From Thiohalocapsa marina (GTDB lineage: Bacteria > Pseudomonadota > Gammaproteobacteria > Chromatiales > Chromatiaceae), in the NCBI RefSeq assembly GCF_008632335.1, contig NZ_VWXX01000003.1, forward strand, positions 1 to 64,000: a stretch of DNA of 64,000 nt, given 5' to 3'. The first letter of the stretch is position 1. Each line of letters opens with the position of its first letter. Under the pieces are notes generated by a model. That model made no database searches and was not told the DNA's origin. It saw only the letters and a program-made list of their open reading frames with translations. Positions 60,264-64,000 of the stretch are shown one piece after another. Both the position numbers and the translations under genes were made by a program.

Positions 60264-61345
60264 CTTGCTCGCCCTGGCCATCGAGTCTGCACCTGATAGG
60301 GAGCAAGGCCTCCGGTGGGGCCGAGCGCTGGCTGCAGCGCTTTGCCCGCGCGCTGGCCGAGCGCGATGCGCCGGCCGCGGTGGGGGTCCGTGCCGAAAGC
60401 ACCGTGGCTGAACTGGACATGGGTGGACTGCCCCTGTACTCCCTGCCATTCAGAAGTATCTGGGACCCGGTTTCGCGGCATGCCGTCACGCGTCTGATTC
60501 GACGCTTGCGGCCGTCAATCGTGCAAACCTATATGGGGCGTGCGACACGACTGACGCGGCTGTCGAATGGGGGAGGCGCAGTCCATGTTGCCCGCCTTGG
60601 TGGTTACTATAAGTTGAGTCCGTATCGTCATGCCCACGCCTGGATCGGCAACACCCGCGGCCTCTGTGATTGGATGGTTGCCCAAGGGCTGCCTCCAGCG
60701 CGGGTCTATCATATATACAATTTCGTCAATGCTCCGCGGCCTAGGCTCGATGCGGAGATTGATCAATTGCGGATGTCTCTGGGCATGCCCGCGGATGCCT
60801 GGGCGCTGGTGACTATGGGGCGCTTTGTGCCAGTCAAGGGGCATCGGGTGCTGCTGTCAGCGTTGACCGATGTGCCAGACGAAATTGATGGCCGCCCCTG
60901 GCGGTTGATTTTGGTGGGCGATGGGCCCTTGGCTTCTGAGCTCATTCGCCAATCACGCGACGCCGGGCTCCAGGATCGTGTCATCTGGGCCGGGTGGCAG
61001 GAGGATCCCGCCCCTTTTCTGCAGCTTGCAGACCTGGTGGTGTTCCCGTCGAACGATCCTGAGACCTTGGGGAATGTCATCCTGGAGGCTTGGGCCTGGC
61101 AGCGCCCCCTGGTGACGACGCGCTTTCGCGGTGCGCGCGAGCTTACGCATCATGGCGAGGATGCGTGGTGCGTGCCTTGCGAGGATGCGTCGGCCTTGGC
61201 AGAAGGCATCCGGCGAGTGCTCGGCGATGCGTCGCTGCGTTCGGCTCTGGTTCGGGGGGGGGCCCGCCGTGCCGCGGATGAGTTCGCCGAGGCGGTGATC
61301 ATGGATCGATATCTGAACCTATACCGCCGCTTGCTCAGCGAATAG
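60260..61345 (+). CDS. Glycosyltransferase family 4 (GT-B fold)
   Basis: 361 residues starting at GTG 60260. N-terminal HLIGSKASGGAERWLQRFA (the GGAE/N-type opening of GT4 enzymes), a central VTMGRFVPVKGHRVLLSAL, ILVGDGPLASELIR and the donor-binding motif VVFPSNDPETLGNVILEAWA, with the usual Glu residues. It transfers a sugar to lipopolysaccharide or another surface glycan; donor and acceptor are unknown. It is followed by a MITE-like unit and then a polysaccharide deacetylase, so the region is part of a surface-polysaccharide locus. Confidence 0.88.
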   Translation: MTCSPWPSSLHLIGSKASGGAERWLQRFARALAERDAPAAVGVRAESTVAELDMGGLPLYSLPFRSIWDPVSRHAVTRLIRRLRPSIVQTYMGRATRLTRLSNGGGAVHVARLGGYYKLSPYRHAHAWIGNTRGLCDWMVAQGLPPARVYHIYNFVNAPRPRLDAEIDQLRMSLGMPADAWALVTMGRFVPVKGHRVLLSALTDVPDEIDGRPWRLILVGDGPLASELIRQSRDAGLQDRVIWAGWQEDPAPFLQLADLVVFPSNDPETLGNVILEAWAWQRPLVTTRFRGARELTHHGEDAWCVPCEDASALAEGIRRVLGDASLRSALVRGGARRAADEFAEAVIMDRYLNLYRRLLSE

Positions 61346-61349
61346 TTTT

Positions 61350-61515
61350 AGGGAAACGCTGATTGATTCAGCGTTTCCAGTGCGGGGCAGGAGGCCCCGC
61401 CATTTTTAGCGGCGCACGCCGCTGAAAATGAAGCGATTCGGAAACCGCGTTTTCGAATTGCGTGCCGATTTTTGGCCTGGATCGGATCAGGGAGGCCAAT
61501 AAATCAGCGTCTCCT
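61350..61515. repeat. MITE-like palindromic unit, copy 2 (longest)
   Basis: Starts AGGGAAACGCTGATTGATTC and ends AAATCAGCGTCTCCT. It contains the same first two hairpins as copy 1 plus an inserted 60-70 bp with its own hairpin (TTTTAGCGGC-GCAC-GCCGCTGAAAA) before the final GGCCAATAAATCAGC arm. It separates the glycosyltransferase and deacetylase genes and ends 19 bp before the deacetylase start. Confidence 0.8.
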
Positions 61516-61534
61516 CAGTGGATCCCTTGACGTC

Positions 61535-62359
61535 ATGCAGCCGAGACTATCCATTCTGATGTATCACCAAGTGGGGTACTTTGCCCCCATGCGTTCCCAT
61601 CGGGCCAATTACTGCGATGCCGGCCGTTTCCGGCGACAGATGGCGTTTCTGGCCAAGGGCGGTTTTTCGGTGTTGTCCCTGGATCAGGCCCTTGCTGGTT
61701 TGCGGGGCGAGCTCAGGTTGAAGCCGCGATCGGTGGTGTTGACCTTCGATGATGGTTATCGAAATTTCCGCGAGCATGCGTTGCCGGTGCTGCAGGCCTA
61801 CGGTTTTCCAGCAGTCGTCTACGCGATCAGTGGTTGGCTTGGTCGGCGCATGGCTTGGGCCCGGCATGAGCCGGGTCGCCTGGAGCCAGAGCTATTGAGC
61901 GCGGCCCAACTGCGCGAACTTCAGTCAGCCGGTGTCTGCGTCGGCTCCCATGGACTCAGTCACGCCAAGCTGGGGGAGCTCGACGCCGATGCACAGCTGC
62001 GGGAACTGGAGGGCAGCCGCAAGGCGCTGCAGGATCTGCTGGGCAGCGACGTGCGGCATCTCTGCTACCCCTTCGGCAGCTTTAACCGCGCCACGGTCAG
62101 CCTTGCCGGCGAGGTCGGTTATGCAAGTGCAACCACTTGTCTGCGTGGTGCTGCGACACCAGCAGATCATCCGTTGGTCCTGCCGCGCAAGGCGATTTCC
62201 TTTGGCGACAGCCTCGCCGGTTTTGCCTGGAAGGTGGTTGTTAAAAATGCCCCCAAGTCGGAGTTGGTGCGTTGGCGGGCCGTGATGGCGGAGGCAGAGT
62301 CGGCCGGGTCACCGTCGGCGCTCGATTCGGGCGAGACCCGAACCGAGTGCATCGAATAA
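61535..62359 (+). CDS. Polysaccharide deacetylase (NodB-type)
   Basis: 274 residues from ATG 61535 (the frame is open upstream into the MITE-like unit). NodB motifs: ILMYHQVGYF, VLTFDDGYRNFREHALP (catalytic Asp pair), VGSHGLSHAKLGEL (metal His pair) and LCYPFGSFNRATV. No signal peptide is seen. It de-N-acetylates or de-O-acetylates a surface or cell-wall glycan; target unknown. Its 5' region has clearly been remodelled by the preceding repeat. Confidence 0.85.
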   Translation: MQPRLSILMYHQVGYFAPMRSHRANYCDAGRFRRQMAFLAKGGFSVLSLDQALAGLRGELRLKPRSVVLTFDDGYRNFREHALPVLQAYGFPAVVYAISGWLGRRMAWARHEPGRLEPELLSAAQLRELQSAGVCVGSHGLSHAKLGELDADAQLRELEGSRKALQDLLGSDVRHLCYPFGSFNRATVSLAGEVGYASATTCLRGAATPADHPLVLPRKAISFGDSLAGFAWKVVVKNAPKSELVRWRAVMAEAESAGSPSALDSGETRTECIE

Positions 62360-62367
62360 CCTAACCC

Positions 62368-62414
62368 GGGGAGACGCTGATTTATTGGCCTCTTGGCAAA
62401 AAATCAGCGTCTCG
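62368..62414. repeat. MITE-like palindromic unit, copy 3 (short)
   Basis: GGGGAGACGCTGATTTATTG through AAATCAGCGTCTCG: the terminal arms GAGACGCTGATTT/AAATCAGCGTCTC with only a short TTGGCC-TCT-TGGC centre. It starts 9 bp after the deacetylase stop and could also serve as its 3' hairpin. Confidence 0.75.
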
Positions 62415-62516
62415 TTGGCAGAACCGGCTTGATGATGTCGCCGACATGGTGGATCATCGCATCGGGCCTGCTTCTCGGTTTGCGCCGATAACCAAATAGA
62501 GACTGGGAGAATCGAC

Positions 62517-62690
62517 ATGGCAAAGAGCTTTAAAGAAGCGCTGGATACCCTTGTTAAAGAGCGCATCGCTGCCGGGGAGGATCCCGCCGAGCTGTTCGAT
62601 GAGTTGCATCGTGAGGCCAATCAGGTCTTTGGCCATTACAACCTGGAGTATGAGCTTGGCATGATGTTGCGCGAGGAGAAAAAAGACTGA
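62517..62690 (+). CDS. Small helical protein, 57 residues
   Basis: ATG 62517 lies five bases behind GGGAGA. The product is MAKSFKEALDTLVKERIAAG, then a charged helical region (DELHREANQVFGHYNLEYELGM) ending in EEKKD. No Cys, no membrane segment and no known family. The good ribosome site and codon use support it as a real gene. Confidence 0.6.
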   Translation: MAKSFKEALDTLVKERIAAGEDPAELFDELHREANQVFGHYNLEYELGMMLREEKKD

Positions 62691-62719
62691 ACAGTCACGG
62701 CCTGGTCCACGGGCGCCCC

Positions 62720-62937
62720 TGTTCGAACCTGCGAAGGCGCTGGCCTGCTGGCTCAACCGCGCGGTGGGCGAGACGCACAGTGTCGCCTGTCCCTCGGCGC
62801 TGATTGGGGCCTCTAGCTTCTTCGAGCTGGCGGTGGCGGCGGCGATCGCGCTGCTCGGCTTCCAGTCAGGCGCGGCGTTGGCCACTATCGTCGGAGTGCC
62901 GATCAAGGTGCAGGTGATGCGGGTCGACCGCCACGAT
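62720..62937 (+). pseudogene. ACR3-family arsenite efflux gene, 3' fragment
   Basis: The frame includes SVACPSALIGASSFFELAVA, then AAIALLGFQSGAALATIVGV, a clear match to the last helices of Acr3 arsenite permeases (GASNFFELAVAVAISLFG, SGAALATVVGV). The end is garbled and the N-terminal ~250 residues are absent. Confidence 0.65.
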
Positions 62938-62954
62938 CAGTCGCAGAACCCGCA

Positions 62955-63016
62955 CCCGCCATCTCTTCTTCACCGGCAAGGGCGGCGTGGGCAAGACTTC
63001 GCTCGCCTGCGCCCAC
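62955..63016 (+). pseudogene. ArsA-like ATPase, 5' fragment
   Basis: About 20 codons read HLFFTGKGGVGKTSLACAH, the deviant Walker A start of the ArsA arsenite-pump ATPase (FFTGKGGVGKTS). No more of the gene follows: the cysB fragment begins here on the other strand. Confidence 0.55.
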
Positions 63017-63208
63017 CACCGGTGGCTGGGCATAACGGGCCTTGGTGGTGGCGATGGCCAGATGTTCCGTGTCCTGTTGCGCGCACTGCGTGCCCAGCCG
63101 CTTGATGTTCTGCACATCGAGCGGGATGCGCTCGGCGACCGGCAGCAGCTCTTGTCCGGGGGCGGTCAGCCCCAGCAGACGCTTGCCGCGGCGCGCAAGC
63201 GACTCCAC
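63014..63208 (-). pseudogene. CysB-type LysR regulator, internal fragment
   Basis: The minus strand reads ARRGKRLLGLTAPGQELLPV, then AERIPLDVQNIKRLGTQCAQ and HLAIATTKARYAQPPVV, matching CysB just after its DNA-binding domain (RRGKRLxGLTxPG...IATTHTQARYALP). Three residues of the HTQ motif are lost. Both ends are missing. Confidence 0.65.
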
Positions 63209-63256
63209 GCGCCGTTCGCCTCCGGATCCTTGATGTTTTTATTCATTCGCTGAGAC

Positions 63257-63262
63257 TATAAT
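63257..63262 (+). promoter_or_regulatory. Likely -10 element of the riboswitch transcript
   Basis: A perfect TATAAT lies at 63257-63262, giving a start near 63269, just before the first glycine aptamer. TTGATG at 63230-63235 is 21 bp upstream, too far for an ideal -35, so the upstream element is unclear. Confidence 0.5.
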
Positions 63263-63270
63263 CCGCCAAC

Positions 63271-63458
63271 TGCAGGAGAGTGGATAGTGCTCACCGCTAT
63301 CCCGCCGAAGGCGCAAACTCCCATAATCGCTCAGGCAGATGTACTGCGGAATCAACCAATACTCGTCGACTGGAGAGAGGTTGGCCTAGACCCAACCCAC
63401 CGAAGGGGCAATGCAGTTCTCTGCACAAACTCTCAGGTAGCCGGACAGAGGGAGAGAC
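63271..63458 (+). promoter_or_regulatory. Tandem glycine riboswitch
   Basis: Two glycine aptamers in series. The first (about 63275-63350) has GGAGAG, GCCGAAGGCGCAAACTCC and CTCAGGCAGATGTACTGCGG. The second (about 63372-63457) has GGAGAGAGGTTGGC, CACCGAAGGGGCAA, CTCTCAGGTA and GGACAGAGGGAGAG, the conserved core in order. It ends about 30 bp before the TRIC-family start, whose GGGAGG ribosome site lies in the likely expression platform. Glycine binding should therefore control translation or termination. Confidence 0.9.
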
Positions 63459-63487
63459 GAATTCAACCCCTCTGCGGGAGGTTCTTC

Positions 63488-64000
63488 GTGCTCACCTATA
63501 TCTACATGATCGCTATCACTGCTGAAGGTATGTCGGGGGCTCTTGCAGCCGGACGCCGCAACATGGATATCTTCGGTGTTGGTGTCATTGCCTTTACGAC
63601 TGCACTGGGTGGCGGCACCATCCGTGATATCTTGCTGGGTAACTTTCCTGTGACCTGGACTCAGCATCCTATCTATATCTATCTGACCGTGTCGGCAGGT
63701 CTGCTGACGGTTGTTATAGCCCGCTTTATGCATCACCTGCGCAAGCTTTTTCTGTTATTGGATGCAATGGGTTTGGTCGCGTTCACCATTATTGGCTGCA
63801 GCGTGGCGCTGCGGCTCGAATACAACCTGGTAGTCGTGATCATGGCAGGCATGATTACGGGCATCTTCGGAGGAATTCTCCGTGATGTTCTGTGCCAGCG
63901 TGTGCCTATTGTCTTCAGGGAGGAGCTTTACGCCAGCGTTTCTTTTCTGGTGGCCGTGCTTTACCTGGCGCTGGACTCTCTGGGCGTACACCAGGATATC
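63488..64000 (+). CDS. TRIC / UPF0126-family membrane protein (partial, runs off the window)
   Basis: At least 171 residues to the window edge, starting at GTG 63488 with GGGAGG six bases upstream (ATG 63506 is an alternative). Repeated glycine-rich motifs GGGTIRDILLGNFP and GGILRDVLCQRVPI mark the two halves of the trimeric intracellular cation channel-like family (YicG/YadS group), with about six helices. Family members lie behind glycine riboswitches in several gammaproteobacteria, and a glycine transport role has been proposed, which matches the riboswitch here. The 3' end is missing. Confidence 0.88.
   Translation, partial: MLTYIYMIAITAEGMSGALAAGRRNMDIFGVGVIAFTTALGGGTIRDILLGNFPVTWTQHPIYIYLTVSAGLLTVVIARFMHHLRKLFLLLDAMGLVAFTIIGCSVALRLEYNLVVVIMAGMITGIFGGILRDVLCQRVPIVFREELYASVSFLVAVLYLALDSLGVHQDI

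Overview
The window is GC-rich chromosomal DNA from a gammaproteobacterium. An hdfR regulator with a small PA3496-like gene, the pilB-pilC-pilD-coaE block, leuA, hisI, pyrC and acs all fit that class. The multihaem cytochrome operon, a Nif11-type peptide exporter and many degraded insertion sequences suggest a Chromatiales (purple sulfur type) host; that last step is inference. No tRNA or rRNA gene was seen.

Layout. 1-3.7 kb: an L,D-transpeptidase, an alpha/beta hydrolase and an SDR-DUF2867 oxidoreductase. 3.7-12.7 kb: an accessory island with a complete type I restriction-modification set (hsdM, hsdS, a RhuM-Fic gene, hsdR) and a ferric-reductase-like flavoprotein. It lies between two diverged copies of the convergent junction SDR 3' end / hdfR 3' end. 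12.7-18 kb: hdfR and an operon of octahaem cytochrome, membrane cytochrome b and heptahaem cytochrome. 18-20.2 kb: Uma2 gene among fragments (DCC, DUF72, MBL). 20.2-31 kb: P-type ATPase, PhoX phosphatase, two esterases, a lone pstA and an aldo/keto reductase remnant.

31-43 kb is the most interesting part. A Nif11-like leader peptide gene (32765-33040) with a Gly-Gly site and a 17-residue core lies upstream of a complete three-gene NHLM-type export operon: HlyD-like adaptor, C39 peptidase/ABC transporter and a second large ABC transporter. No peptide-modifying enzyme is visible. Two further precursor genes look broken, one by a dispersed repeat and one by an IS256 remnant. Four copies of that dispersed repeat occur in the window, and fragments of IS3, IS66, IS110 and IS256 surround the locus.

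43-59.3 kb is mostly housekeeping: pyrC, hisI, a small secreted Cys/Ser-rich protein, coaE, pilD, pilC (with a duplicated N-terminal motif), pilB, an NYN-domain protein, acs, an ATP-grasp-like protein next to a molybdopterin oxidoreductase, a family 4 uracil-DNA glycosylase and leuA. 59.3-62.7 kb holds a glycosyltransferase and a polysaccharide deacetylase interspersed with three MITE-like palindromic units. 62.7-63.2 kb is a scrap pile of acr3, arsA and cysB pieces. The window ends in a TRIC/UPF0126 membrane protein gene preceded by a tandem glycine riboswitch.

All calls are from reading the sequence and recalling family motifs; no database search was run.
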